Shown piece by piece: positions 34,234 through 43,377 of a stretch of 64,000 nucleotides of DNA. Location of the stretch: assembly GCA_910579865.1 (NCBI GenBank), contig CAJTXA010000002.1, positions 62,001 to 126,000 of the forward strand. The letters are read 5' to 3'. This DNA is from an uncultured Lachnospiraceae bacterium. GTDB taxonomy: Bacteria; Bacillota; Clostridia; Lachnospirales; Lachnospiraceae. Every line of letters starts with the position of its first letter. Position 1 is the stretch's first letter. The translations under genes and the position numbers were made by a program. Under the pieces are notes generated by a model. The model searched no databases, had not been told where the DNA came from, and saw only the letters and a list, made by a program, of their open reading frames with translations.

Positions 34234-35538
34234 ATGGAAAAAAGAGAAAAGACAGAAGAGTCTAATCTGGGCAATGAAATACAAAGTATTGTGCAGAGTG
34301 CGGTATCACAGGGTAATTTTAAAAATCTAAATCGAGAAATTTCGAAAACGGTAAATACAGCGATTCGGCAAGTAAATATGGAGCTGGGACAAGTGCAAGG
34401 AAAACCGCAAAAGGAAAAGAATAACACAAGGATGATGTATCGCAATGGTGTTTATTCTACATATACGCCGGAAAAAGAAAAAAAGGAATCTTTTGTAAGC
34501 AGAAATTATGAGAATGTAAGAAAGATGCAGTCGGCAGTGCCAACAAAAAGATATGATTCGCCTTTGGTTACAAGTCGGCCATCTGGAAGTGTTTCTGGAA
34601 TGGTTGCAACAGTATTTGGATGGATTGGAGTATTGGGATTTGGAGTAACAGAGAGTATTCTAGCGATTTTAATGAGCTGTGGTGTTGGAGGTGGAGGTGC
34701 AGAAGTTGCTTTTGGAATTCTGCTGCCATTTTTATTAATTAGTATTTTTTTACTTTCAAAGGGAAATAGGATTCGAAAACGGTTGAATCGGTATCGGGAG
34801 TATGTAAAGTATTTGCATGGACGTACATTTTGTGAAGTAAAAGAACTGGCAACAGCAGTGGATAAAGATAAGGGATTTGTAGTAAAAGATTTGAGAAAAA
34901 TGATGGAACTAAAGATGTTTCCACAGGGAAGATTGAGTAAGAAAAAGGATTATCTTTTTTTAAATGCAGAAAGCTATGAACAGTATATGCAGGCACAAAG
35001 TGCATTAGAACAAAGAAATCGGCTAGAGTTAGAGGAACAAAAAAGATTAAAAGAAGAAGAACAGCAAAAGCAGAGAAAAGAAGAAGACCCTTATATAAAA
35101 GAAATGCGAGAGGCAGTAACAGATGGAGAGAGTTATTTAAAACAGATTCGGGAAGCAAATGAGGCAATTTTGGGTGAGGAAATTTCGAACAAGCTGTATA
35201 AGCTGGAGGATATTATTGGAAGAATTTTTATGGAGTTAGAGAAAAATCCAGATAAAATTGGAGAAATGCGAAAGTTTATGGATTATTATCTTCCTACTAC
35301 AATTAAGTTGATTAATGCCTATCGGGAGTTTGACCGCTATACTGTAGAAACAGATAATATTCGAAATTCCAAACAGGAGATTGAAAGTACAATTGATACG
35401 ATTATTAAGGCATTTTATAAGCTATTTGACAGCTTATTTGATGATAAAGCGATGGATATTGCAACGGATATTTCTGTATTGAATACGATACTGACACAGG
35501 AGGGATTAAAGGAGTCAGATTTTGATCGTGTGAAGTAG
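34234..35538 (+). CDS. XpaC-like protein (5-bromo-4-chloroindolyl phosphate hydrolysis family)
   Basis: A 434-residue protein. A charged N-terminal stretch is followed by two membrane segments (about residues 128-150 and 155-175), a charged helical coiled coil rich in Glu/Lys/Gln (near residues 265-290) and the conserved XpaC domain (KLEDIIGRIFMELEKNPDKI, YYLPTTIKLINAYREFDRY). The domain is named from a Bacillus phenotype; its real function is unknown. The ATG at 34234 is chosen because a good promoter lies inside the longer frame. It is followed 38 bp later by telA, the usual partner. Confidence 0.82.
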   Translation: MEKREKTEESNLGNEIQSIVQSAVSQGNFKNLNREISKTVNTAIRQVNMELGQVQGKPQKEKNNTRMMYRNGVYSTYTPEKEKKESFVSRNYENVRKMQSAVPTKRYDSPLVTSRPSGSVSGMVATVFGWIGVLGFGVTESILAILMSCGVGGGGAEVAFGILLPFLLISIFLLSKGNRIRKRLNRYREYVKYLHGRTFCEVKELATAVDKDKGFVVKDLRKMMELKMFPQGRLSKKKDYLFLNAESYEQYMQAQSALEQRNRLELEEQKRLKEEEQQKQRKEEDPYIKEMREAVTDGESYLKQIREANEAILGEEISNKLYKLEDIIGRIFMELEKNPDKIGEMRKFMDYYLPTTIKLINAYREFDRYTVETDNIRNSKQEIESTIDTIIKAFYKLFDSLFDDKAMDIATDISVLNTILTQEGLKESDFDRVK

Positions 35539-35576
35539 CAAAGTTCATCAATTCATATTTAGAAAGAGAGGATACT

Positions 35577-36743
35577 ATGAGCGAAGAATTAAAGGAAGTA
35601 GAATTAACATTGGAAGGGGCGGTTCCTACTCTTACATTTGAACCGTTTCCAGAATCAGCACCAGTTGCAGCGGTAGAGCCAAAAAAGCCAGTAGAGCCAG
35701 AGAAGCCAATTTTAGATGAAAGTAATTTGTCAGCAGAAGAGTTGCGGATGGTAGAGAATTTTGCATCTCAGATTGATATTAATAATTCGAATATGATTCT
35801 TCAGTATGGTGCCGGAGCGCAAAAGAAAATGGCTGATTTTTCTGAATCTGCATTAAATAATGTAAAAACAAAGGATATGGGTGAGCTTGGCGAAATGTTA
35901 AGCAATGTGGTAATGGAACTAAAGAATTTTGATGCAGAAGAAGAGAGTAAGGGATTTTTGGGATTTTTTAAGAAGAGCAGTAATAAACTAGAAGGGATGA
36001 AGGTAAAGTATGCAAAGGCGGAAACAAATGTCAATAATATTTGTCAGACGCTGGAAGGGCATCAAATTCAGCTTTTAAAAGATGTGGCTATGTTAGATAA
36101 GATGTATGAGCTGAATAAAACCTATTTTAAGGAGATCTCTATGTATATTCTTGCTGGGAAAAAGAAACTAGCAAATGTAAAGGCAAAGGAGCTGCCAGAA
36201 TTGATGGCACATGCACAAAGAACGGGATTACCAGAGGATGCACAGGCAGTAAATGATTATAATGCGATGATTAATCGGTTTGAGAAAAAGATTCATGATC
36301 TGGAATTGACACGAATGATTTCCATTCAGATGGCACCACAGATTCGGCTGATACAGAATAATGATACATTGATGGCAGAGAAAATTCAGTCTACAATTGT
36401 AAATACAATTCCTCTTTGGAAGAGCCAAATGGTGCTGGCACTTGGAGTAGCACATTCACAGCAGGCAGCAAATGCACAACGAGAAGTGACAAACATGACA
36501 AATGAATTGCTTCGAAGAAATGCAGAGACTTTGAAGATGGCAACGATTGAGACAGCGAAGGAATCGGAGCGTGGGATTGTGGATATTGAAACTTTGAAGA
36601 AGACAAATGAAAATTTGATTAGTACTTTAGATGAAGTAATGCGGATTCAGACAGAGGGACGACAGAAACGGGCTGATGCTGAAGTGGAATTGAATCGAAT
36701 TGAAAATGAATTAAAGAATAAACTTATGACACTTAGTAAGTAG
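35577..36743 (+). CDS. toxic anion resistance protein TelA-like
   Basis: A 388-residue cytoplasmic helical protein of the TelA family. After an acidic, Pro-rich leader (residues 1-45) come the family blocks: FASQIDINNSNMILQYGAGA, FLGFFKKSSNKLEGMKVKY and the long C-terminal helices (NDTLMAEKIQSTIVNTIPLW). Relatives were named for tellurite resistance and are linked to envelope stress and to XpaC-like proteins, as here. GAGAGG box before ATG 35577. It ends in the first of two terminators. Confidence 0.9.
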   Translation: MSEELKEVELTLEGAVPTLTFEPFPESAPVAAVEPKKPVEPEKPILDESNLSAEELRMVENFASQIDINNSNMILQYGAGAQKKMADFSESALNNVKTKDMGELGEMLSNVVMELKNFDAEEESKGFLGFFKKSSNKLEGMKVKYAKAETNVNNICQTLEGHQIQLLKDVAMLDKMYELNKTYFKEISMYILAGKKKLANVKAKELPELMAHAQRTGLPEDAQAVNDYNAMINRFEKKIHDLELTRMISIQMAPQIRLIQNNDTLMAEKIQSTIVNTIPLWKSQMVLALGVAHSQQAANAQREVTNMTNELLRRNAETLKMATIETAKESERGIVDIETLKKTNENLISTLDEVMRIQTEGRQKRADAEVELNRIENELKNKLMTLSK

Positions 36744-36780
36744 AATTAGCTTAAAAGGTAAGGATAGGAAACTGAGGGAG

Positions 36781-36819
36781 TGGCATCCTATTGTAGTAGG
36801 GTGCCATTGATATTTTTTT
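36781..36819 (+). terminator. terminator after telA
   Basis: TGGCATCCTA (36781-36790) pairs with TAGGGTGCCA (36797-36806, one G-T) and is followed by a T-run at 36812-36819. Confidence 0.8.
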
Positions 36820-37080
36820 CTTCTGAAAAATACAAGAAAACGTAATGATGATATTGATATTATATTGGATGTTTATGCTTGTAGCGAAGATACTGTCGTA
36901 TTTGTGATTAAAAAATCATAAATACGGCAGCTTTTTTTGTATTATTATAAAAGAAAAAATTTCTGACAATTTTAGTAAAGACATTGTAATTTGCTGATCG
37001 ATAATGGTATAATAATTCCGGCATATTTTGATAAGACAACAAAGTGAGAGAATACAAAAGAGAGGAATGGTAAAATCAAT
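36820..37080. other. intergenic region between telA and feoA
   Basis: 260 bases. It contains a second strong hairpin (listed separately) and TATAAT near 37008-37013, which may be the feoAB -10. A 20-codon hydrophobic frame (36845-36907) has no ribosome binding site and runs into the hairpin. No Fur box could be recognised with confidence. Confidence 0.4.
36893..36938 (+). terminator. second strong hairpin terminator before feoA
   Basis: Arms 36893-36909 and 36914-36930 are complementary at 17 positions (two wobbles) around a short A-loop, followed by CTTTTTTT. No gene is visible between it and the previous terminator, so it may end a small RNA or be a backup. Confidence 0.8.
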
Positions 37081-37314
37081 ATGACATTATATGAAGGAAA
37101 AGTAGGAGAACAATTTCAGATTGTAGGGATTCAATTGGAACAGTTTAATTTAACTAGACGACTACAAGCACTGGGAATGAATGAAAGAACCGTGGTACAA
37201 AAGTTAAATGCAAAGCATGGAGGTGCTTGTATTATAAAAGTACGAGGAACTAGACTAGCAATAGGAAAACATATTGCACAGGGGATTGAAGTGGTTCCTA
37301 AGGAGGAAAGATAG
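37081..37314 (+). CDS. feoA: ferrous iron transport protein A
   Basis: A 77-residue SH3-like FeoA. The order of motifs is normal: VGIQLEQFNLTRRLQALGMN, then GGACIIKVRGTRLAIGKHIA with a final strand EVVP. FeoA binds or stabilises FeoB, the Fe2+ channel/GTPase, at the inner membrane. It is followed without any gap by feoB (its stop is at 37312-37314 and feoB starts at 37315). The ribosome binding site is weak (GAGAGG far upstream). Confidence 0.93.
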   Translation: MTLYEGKVGEQFQIVGIQLEQFNLTRRLQALGMNERTVVQKLNAKHGGACIIKVRGTRLAIGKHIAQGIEVVPKEER

Positions 37315-39300
37315 ATGGACAGACCAATTGTGGTAGGATTTGCAGGAAATCCAAACTGTGGAAAGACTACTTTATTTAATGCATTTACTGGAGCCAATTT
37401 AAAAGTAGCAAATTGGCCGGGAGTTACAGTAGAAAGGGTAGAGGGAGAGACTGAGTATAAAGGACAGCGATTGAAATTAATTGATTTACCTGGCATTTAT
37501 AGTTTATCTTCTTATTCCATTGAAGAAAAAGTTTCAAGACGATGTATTATGGAGGAAAATATAGATGTTATTGTAAATGTAGTGGATGCCTCTTCTTTGG
37601 AACGTAATTTATATTTAACATTACAATTATTAGAGATGAAAAAGCCAGTGATATTAGCATTGAATATGATGGATATTGTAGAAGAAAGAGGAATGGAAAT
37701 TGATCTTCATCGCCTGCCAGAAATGTTGGGAGGAATTCCAGTAGTTCCAGTGTCAGCAAGAAAACGAACGGGATTAGATGTACTTCTTCATGCAGTGGTT
37801 CATCATTTTGAAGAGGGGCCACAGGATGTTGTAATGCAGTATCATAAAGAAATTGAGGAGAAGATAGCAGCAGTAGAGGAAAAACTTTCTGTACATTATG
37901 GAGAACTAGTACACAGCCGATGGTATGCAATTAAGCTATTAGAACGAGATTCTGAAATAGAAGAAACTTATCGGAAAGCTGTCTTAGAAAAAGAAAATAA
38001 TTATGAAAAGGAAATTATTTTTCAAAAATATGAATATATTGATGAAGTAGTAGAAGAAACATTAGTAAATCGAGAATCAAAATCGCAAGCAACGGATCGA
38101 ATCGATACGGTGCTAACACATCCTGTTTGGGGATTGCCGATTTTTCTAGGGATTATGGCAGGCGTCTTTTTTTTGACATTTACAATAGGGGATTTTTTAA
38201 AGGGGTATTTTGAACTTGGAATAGAGATATTTTCTGATGCAGTACTTCATCTTTTAGAAGTGATACATACATCCGATTGGATGATTTCTTTGGTAGTAGA
38301 TGGAATTATTGCAGGAGTTGGAGGAATTCTTACTTTTCTTCCTAATATTTTTATTTTGTTTCTTGCACTTGCTTTTTTAGAAGACAGTGGTTATATGGCT
38401 AGAGTGGCTTATGTGATGGATAATATTATGAGTAAAATGGGACTTTCTGGAAAAGCATTTCTTCCTATGGTATTGGGATTTGGATGTACGGTTCCAGCTA
38501 TTATGGCTACTCGTGCATTAGAGAAAGAAAAAGATAGAAAGAAAACGATTTTGGTGATACCATTTATGTCTTGTTCTGCAAGACTTCCTATTTATGTATT
38601 ATTAGCAGGATGTTTTTTTGGAAAGTATGCGATGTTAGCTGCTTTTTCTATGTATGTAATTGGACTTTTTATGGCAATTTTGGTATCTTTGATAATTGGG
38701 AAAATAGAGAAAGCACAGGCAGAAAATAATCTTTTAATTGAATTGCCAGAATATAAGACGCCAAATATGCGAACAATAGGTGTCTATGTATGGGAAAAGG
38801 TGAAGGATTATTTGACAAAAGCAGGGACAACAATTTTTGTAGCTTCTATTGTGCTTTGGTTTTTATTAAACTTTAATTTTCATGGTCTTACTACGGATGT
38901 AGCACAAAGTTTTGGTGCTATAATTGGACGATTTTTGGTACCAGTACTGGCTCCGGCAGGACTTGGGATGTGGCAGATTGGAGTGGCTTTGATTTCTGGA
39001 ATTAGTGCAAAGGAAGTGGTGGTTTCTAGTTTTTCGGTATTGTTTGGAATAGGGAATATTAATTCGGCAGTTGGAATGGCAGAGATGACGCAGGTTTTGG
39101 AACAGAGTGGGTTTGGGGCTTTAAATGCATATTGTTTGATGTTGTTTTGTCTGTTGTATGTACCTTGTGCAGCTACGATAGGAACGATTCGGAAGGAAAC
39201 ACATTCTTGGAAATGGATGTTTGGGATGATTGGGTTTCAGCTGATATTGGCTTGGGGAGTGGCTTTGGTGGTGTATCAGATTGGGAGATTGGTATTTTAG
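37315..39300 (+). CDS. feoB: ferrous iron transport protein B
   Basis: A 661-residue Fe2+ transporter. The N-terminal G domain has G1 GNPNCGKTTLFN, G3 LIDLPGIYS and G4 LNMMD. A GDI-like helical region follows. The membrane part has two Gate motifs with the conserved cysteines (VLGFGCTVPA and LLYVPCAAT) and the family FeoB_C segment between. Length is near the short end of the family. AAGGAGG lies just upstream, inside feoA. Imports ferrous iron under anaerobic conditions. A long palindrome follows in place of an ordinary terminator. Confidence 0.96.
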   Translation: MDRPIVVGFAGNPNCGKTTLFNAFTGANLKVANWPGVTVERVEGETEYKGQRLKLIDLPGIYSLSSYSIEEKVSRRCIMEENIDVIVNVVDASSLERNLYLTLQLLEMKKPVILALNMMDIVEERGMEIDLHRLPEMLGGIPVVPVSARKRTGLDVLLHAVVHHFEEGPQDVVMQYHKEIEEKIAAVEEKLSVHYGELVHSRWYAIKLLERDSEIEETYRKAVLEKENNYEKEIIFQKYEYIDEVVEETLVNRESKSQATDRIDTVLTHPVWGLPIFLGIMAGVFFLTFTIGDFLKGYFELGIEIFSDAVLHLLEVIHTSDWMISLVVDGIIAGVGGILTFLPNIFILFLALAFLEDSGYMARVAYVMDNIMSKMGLSGKAFLPMVLGFGCTVPAIMATRALEKEKDRKKTILVIPFMSCSARLPIYVLLAGCFFGKYAMLAAFSMYVIGLFMAILVSLIIGKIEKAQAENNLLIELPEYKTPNMRTIGVYVWEKVKDYLTKAGTTIFVASIVLWFLLNFNFHGLTTDVAQSFGAIIGRFLVPVLAPAGLGMWQIGVALISGISAKEVVVSSFSVLFGIGNINSAVGMAEMTQVLEQSGFGALNAYCLMLFCLLYVPCAATIGTIRKETHSWKWMFGMIGFQLILAWGVALVVYQIGRLVF

Positions 39301-39329
39301 AAGTATAAGTAAAGTCGTGGTGGACGCAT

Positions 39330-39500
39330 AGCGTCTGGGGACTGCCTTGTTCTAGGCGGGCAAAAGTTCCAATGAGCTAGACCCTAAGAACAGTTAAGCT
39401 TATCGCATGGGAGCTCTTCGCTAAACTGTTCTAAGGGTCGGATCTCATCTTCACAAAAAACTGCCCTGATTTGCCTAGAACAAGGCAGTCCCCAGACGCT
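39330..39500. repeat. 171-base compound palindrome with 28-bp perfect outer arms
   Basis: Outer arms 39330-39357 and 39473-39500 are exact complements. Inside are a second helix (GGGCA 39358-39362 with TGCCC 39462-39466) and a third of about 18 of 20 pairs (GACCCTAAGAACAGTTAAGC with GCTAAACTGTTCTAAGGGTC). The terminal loop contains CGCATGGGAGCTCTTCGC. GC content is well above the flanks. It may fold as one long RNA hairpin between feoB and the leuS leader. The T-run after it (near 39515) could let it terminate feoAB transcription. Confidence 0.85.
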
Positions 39501-39689
39501 AAGCTGTATGCTGGCTTTTTTACGTTTTACATATAAATAAAAGAAAAATTATATTTTTATATTTATTCATTTTTAGTATGGTATTCGATTTTCAAAAAAT
39601 GTATATGAAATACGAATTAGAAATTGTTTTACTGAAGTTAAGAATAAAATAATAAATAAAGAAGAATAGGAAATTTCTTCAAGAATTTC

Positions 39690-39718
39690 TTGACAAATAG
39701 AATCACACTTTTTATAAT
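39690..39718 (+). promoter_or_regulatory. consensus sigma-A promoter of the leuS T-box transcript
   Basis: TTGACA at 39690-39695 and TATAAT at 39713-39718 with exactly 17 bases between them; transcription would start about 50 bases before the T-box stem I. Confidence 0.85.
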
Positions 39719-39778
39719 AGAAAAAAGATAAAATAGAATAAAATCGGCTAGGAAAAGAAGTAGTAAAAGATAGGAAAC

Positions 39779-39993
39779 TTACAGAGAGTCGTTAATTGGT
39801 GGAATACGATAGCGAAATGTCTTTGAACTCGTCTTGGAGCTCTCTGACTGAAATGAAAAGTAGGCAGGGCGGGAATTCCCGTTATAGAAGATAAGAGTGC
39901 ATATAGAAAAGTAAAAGTCTATATGAACTAGAGTGGTATCGCGAATGACAGACCTTTTCGTCTCTAGATTAGAAGATGGAGAGGTTATTTTTT
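39779..39993 (+). promoter_or_regulatory. T-box leader, leucine specifier CTC
   Basis: Stem I begins with AGAGAGTCG. The specifier loop contains GAA-CTC-GTC, giving the Leu codon CTC at 39828-39830. The antiterminator T-box is AGAGTGGTATCGCG (39930-39943), and a terminator stem (about 39953-39985) with a T6 run follows. Uncharged tRNA-Leu would bind specifier and T-box and allow read-through into leuS, the established T-box mechanism. The leader ends 128 bases before the leuS ATG. Confidence 0.93.
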
Positions 39994-40120
39994 ATGTACA
40001 GGGAAAATTTGCTGTTCAATAGAACTATTCGCAGATTGGGAAGAAGCAATTTTGGGTTTAATTTATTAGTATAAGGTGAATCATAAATAGGATTCGCTGA
40101 TTAGGAAAGGAAAAAGAAAG

Positions 40121-42535
40121 ATGGAACGAGTTTATAATCCAAATGAGATTGAAAAAAAATGGCAGGATATTTGGGAAAAGGAGGAGGCATTTCAGGCATC
40201 GACGGATTATTCAAAGCCAAAGTATTATGCATTAGTAGAGTTTCCGTATCCGTCTGGACAGGGACTTCATGTAGGACACCCAAGACCTTATACAGCATTG
40301 GATATTGTAGCTAGAAAAAGAAGGATGCAAGGATATAATGTTTTGTATCCAATGGGGTGGGATGCATTTGGACTTCCTACTGAGAATTATGCAATTAAAA
40401 ATCAGATTCATCCAAGAGTTGTTACAGAAAATAATGTCAAGCATTTTAAAAATCAATTAAAGGCATTGGGATATTCATTTGATTGGAAAAGAGAGGTGAA
40501 TACAACAGATCCAAATTATTATAAATGGACACAGTGGATTTTTTTACGTCTGTTTAAAAAAGGACTAGCTTATAAAAGTGAGATGCCAATTAATTGGTGT
40601 ACGTCTTGTAAAGTAGGACTGGCAAATGAAGAAGTGGTCAATGGGGTCTGTGAACGATGCGGAAGTGAAGTTGTACGAAGAGTAAAGAGCCAGTGGATGT
40701 TAAAGATTACAGAGTATGCGGAGAAGTTGATTCAAGATTTGGATCAGGTAGATTATATTGAAAAAGTAAAGATTTCTCAAAAAAATTGGATTGGACGTTC
40801 CGTTGGAGCAGAAGTAGATTTTAAGCTGGTTGGAAAAGAAGAGACATTGAGAATTTTTACAACTAGGCCAGATACCTTGTTTGGAGCAACTTATATGGTC
40901 ATATCACCAGAACATCCATTAGTGGAGAAGTATAAGGAAGAGATTGAAAATTATAAGGAATTATTAGCATATCGTGAAATGGCAGCAAAAAAATCTGACT
41001 TTGAGCGAACAGAACTTGCTAAGGATAAGACAGGAGTGGAAATTTCTGGAATAAAAGCAATCAATCCAGTGAATGGAAAGGAAATTCCGATTTGGATTTC
41101 GGACTATGTTTTAATGACATATGGTACAGGAGCGATTATGGCAGTGCCAGCACATGATGAAAGAGACTGGGAGTTTGCGAAAAAATTTCATCTTCCTATT
41201 ATTGAGGTGGTAGAGGGTGGTAATGTCCAGGAGGCAGCATATACGAATACAAATACAGGAAAGCTGGTGAATTCAGATTTTCTAAATGGTTTGGAAGTTT
41301 CAAAGGCAAAAGAGAAGATAATTGACTGGTTAATTGAGCAGGGAATTGGTAAGAAAAAGGTGAATTATAAATTAAGAGATTGGGTATTTTCTAGACAACG
41401 ATATTGGGGAGAACCAATTCCAATTGTGCATTGTGAGAAATGTGGTTATGTGCCATTAGAGGAAAAAGAACTTCCTTTGATGCTGCCAGAAGTAGAAAGT
41501 TATATGCCAACTGATAATGGAGAGTCTCCATTGGCGGTAATGACAGATTGGGTAAATACGACTTGCCCTTGCTGTGGCGGACCAGCAAAGCGAGAAACGG
41601 ATACTATGCCACAATGGGCAGGATCTTCTTGGTATTTTCTTCGTTATACTGATCCAAATTGTACAGAGGCTTTTGCAAGTAAGGAAGCATTGGATTATTG
41701 GATGCCAGTAGATTGGTATAATGGTGGAATGGAGCATACGACATTGCATTTATTGTACTCTCGTTTTTGGCATAAATTTTTATATGATGAGGGGTTGGTT
41801 CGTACAGCAGAACCTTATCAAAAGAGAACATCGCATGGAATGATTCTTGGAGAAAATAATGAGAAGATGTCAAAGTCTCGTGGAAATGTGGTAAATCCAG
41901 ATGATATTGTAAGAGAATTTGGTGCAGATACGCTTCGAACTTATGAAATGTTTATTGGGGCGTTTGATTTAAGTGCTTCTTGGTCGCAAGAGGGAGTTAA
42001 GGGATGCCGGCGGTTCTTAGATCGAGTATGGAAGCTGCAGGATATGCTGACAGAAGAGATGAATTATTCATCAGATTTAGAAATTAAGATGCATCAAACA
42101 ATTAAAAAGGTTTCTAGTGATTTTGAAAATTTGAAATTTAATACAGCGATTGCAACAATGATGGCATTAATTAATGAATTTTATCGAAAAGGTAGTGTGA
42201 CAAAAAAAGAATATCAAACATTGCTTGTTTTGCTTAATCCAGTAGCACCTCATATGACAGAAGAGCTATGGGAAAGTTATGGAGAAGGGAAAAGGCTTTA
42301 TCAGCAGACTTGGCCAGGATATGAAGAAGATAAGACTGTGGAATCTACAGTAGAGATTGCAGTACAAGTCAATGGAAAAGTAAAGGCTACCATTGCAGTT
42401 GGATTGGAAGAAGCACAGGAAACGGTAAAGGAAAAAGTAATGGCACAGGTTTCTGTACAAGCAGCAATTGGAGAGAAAAAAGTAGTAAAGGAAATTTATG
42501 TAAAAGGACGAATTTATAATATTGTGATAAAATAA
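40121..42535 (+). CDS. leuS: leucine--tRNA ligase
   Basis: An 804-residue class I synthetase. The HIGH motif is in FPYPSGQGLHVGHPRPYT, zinc-binding Cys are in NWCTSCKVGLANEE with CERCG, the editing domain (about residues 220-410) has the threonine-rich TTRPDTLFGATYMV and GTGAIMAVPAHDERD, and the KMSKS loop is NEKMSKSRGN. The C-terminal anticodon and extension domains are complete. AAAGGAAAAAG box before the ATG at 40121. Expression is under the T-box upstream. A second Cys set (CEKCGY, CPCCGG) sits in the editing-domain neighbourhood as usual for bacterial LeuRS. Confidence 0.97.
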   Translation: MERVYNPNEIEKKWQDIWEKEEAFQASTDYSKPKYYALVEFPYPSGQGLHVGHPRPYTALDIVARKRRMQGYNVLYPMGWDAFGLPTENYAIKNQIHPRVVTENNVKHFKNQLKALGYSFDWKREVNTTDPNYYKWTQWIFLRLFKKGLAYKSEMPINWCTSCKVGLANEEVVNGVCERCGSEVVRRVKSQWMLKITEYAEKLIQDLDQVDYIEKVKISQKNWIGRSVGAEVDFKLVGKEETLRIFTTRPDTLFGATYMVISPEHPLVEKYKEEIENYKELLAYREMAAKKSDFERTELAKDKTGVEISGIKAINPVNGKEIPIWISDYVLMTYGTGAIMAVPAHDERDWEFAKKFHLPIIEVVEGGNVQEAAYTNTNTGKLVNSDFLNGLEVSKAKEKIIDWLIEQGIGKKKVNYKLRDWVFSRQRYWGEPIPIVHCEKCGYVPLEEKELPLMLPEVESYMPTDNGESPLAVMTDWVNTTCPCCGGPAKRETDTMPQWAGSSWYFLRYTDPNCTEAFASKEALDYWMPVDWYNGGMEHTTLHLLYSRFWHKFLYDEGLVRTAEPYQKRTSHGMILGENNEKMSKSRGNVVNPDDIVREFGADTLRTYEMFIGAFDLSASWSQEGVKGCRRFLDRVWKLQDMLTEEMNYSSDLEIKMHQTIKKVSSDFENLKFNTAIATMMALINEFYRKGSVTKKEYQTLLVLLNPVAPHMTEELWESYGEGKRLYQQTWPGYEEDKTVESTVEIAVQVNGKVKATIAVGLEEAQETVKEKVMAQVSVQAAIGEKKVVKEIYVKGRIYNIVIK

Positions 42536-42556
42536 AAAGTAAAGAATTTTTGGCAA

Positions 42557-42590
42557 AGAAATAAGGCACTTGTTATTGTGCCTTATTTCT
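42557..42590 (+). terminator. leuS terminator
   Basis: AGAAATAAGGCAC and GTGCCTTATTTCT form a 13-bp stem around an 8-base loop; the A/T ends serve both directions. Confidence 0.7.
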
Positions 42591-42612
42591 CTATAAAAAG
42601 AAATTTTTTATT

Positions 42613-42825
42613 TTATGGGGTATCCGAAAGTGCCGGAAGCCATGTAGAGGGAACAGAACCTCTGCATTTGTAGTCATGGGTTCGAATAGAAGCAGGATTC
42701 GTACTATGGCTGGATTTCTTTTTTAATTGAAATGCTTTGCATACATAAAGTTCTGTTTTTGTTTCTTCTGATAGAATGGCAGTTCCATCTATCCCTAGAT
42801 ATTCAAGATAGTTTCCAATTGTCAT
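42613..42825 (-). CDS. small hypothetical protein
   Basis: A 70-codon frame on the minus strand with a good AAAGGAG box 7 bases before the ATG at 42825. The first 35 residues (TIGNYLEYLGIDGTAIL, then LYVCKAFQLKKK) look protein-like. The last 25 read like the translation of a tRNA-like stretch (contains TTCGAA and paired short arms near 42630-42700), so the true C-terminus may be lost. No family recognised. It converges on leuS. Confidence 0.35.
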   Translation of the reverse strand: MTIGNYLEYLGIDGTAILSEETKTELYVCKAFQLKKKSSHSTNPASIRTHDYKCRGSVPSTWLPALSDTP

Positions 42826-42897
42826 AGGAATCTCCTTTCTTAGATATTGCCATATGGCTGATTAAAAGTAGATTGTCTTTGGTAGGGGGAAATAAAA

Positions 42898-43008
42898 ATG
42901 TACAAAAAACCGCAGCCTATAAAAGACTGCGAACATAAAGTCGACCATATCAGTATGGATACGGGAAATAAGTATTTTGCAGTAGGATTAGGCGGAATAT
43001 GTGGATAA
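42898..43008 (+). CDS. possible 36-residue small protein
   Basis: An ATG at 42898 behind AGGGGGAAATAAA opens a 36-codon frame ending GLGGICG. It contains KPQPIKDCEHKVDHISMD in the middle, with two Cys and two His, a conceivable metal site. It lies in opposite orientation to the previous small gene with about 70 bases between starts. No family is known to me; it may be a relic. Confidence 0.35.
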   Translation: MYKKPQPIKDCEHKVDHISMDTGNKYFAVGLGGICG

Positions 43009-43223
43009 ATGATAGATATATCGTATGGTATATATAATAGAAACATCATTTGTGAATTAGTATCAGAACTAGTTATTTATAGTATACTACTGAGAAGAGA
43101 AGATTGCAAGTAAATAAAAAAAGATGGGTCAAAAGTACTATAGAACAAAAAAAGGAAGACTTCGACAGGAAAAGAAAAGGTGAATATACTGGAAAAGAGA
43201 AAGCAAAAACAGAGAGGCAAAAA

Positions 43224-43364
43224 ATGGACAGAGTACATGAAATTGTAGGAAGCAGGGAAGTACATCAGAGAGGAATACTTGGACGTCATGTTGGAATTGC
43301 TATACTTGATACGGGGGATGGAGTAAAAGAATTGCTAGAAAATAGAAGAAAGAAAAAGGATTAG
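43224..43364 (+). pseudogene. fragment of an S8 (subtilisin-like) serine peptidase
   Basis: A GAGAGG box precedes the ATG at 43224. The 46-codon product reads DRVHEIVGSREVHQRG, then GRHVGIAILDTG: the segment just around the catalytic Asp of subtilases (V.V.DTG). After DTG the similarity ends and a basic tail (LLENRRKKKD) leads to the stop. The His and Ser parts of the triad are missing, so an internal deletion must have joined the N-terminal part to another segment. The open frame extends upstream to 43104 as a Lys/Glu-rich stretch. Confidence 0.55.
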
Positions 43365-43377
43365 GAGGAAAGTTTTG

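Noticed and set aside
36845..36907. 20-codon hydrophobic frame between two hairpins, reminiscent of a type I toxin
   Set aside because: No ribosome binding site, no basic tail, and the frame runs into the terminator stem. No antisense promoter was seen.
39779..39993. T-box leader as a novel riboswitch
   Set aside because: All parts (specifier CTC, T-box, terminator) match the known leucine T-box in front of leuS.
42620..42700. A tRNA-like stretch (GGTTCGAAT, short paired arms, tRNA-like spacing)
   Set aside because: No matching acceptor ends, the anticodon loop lacks T33 and has the wrong length, and the T-arm does not pair. At best it is a fossil, so not called.
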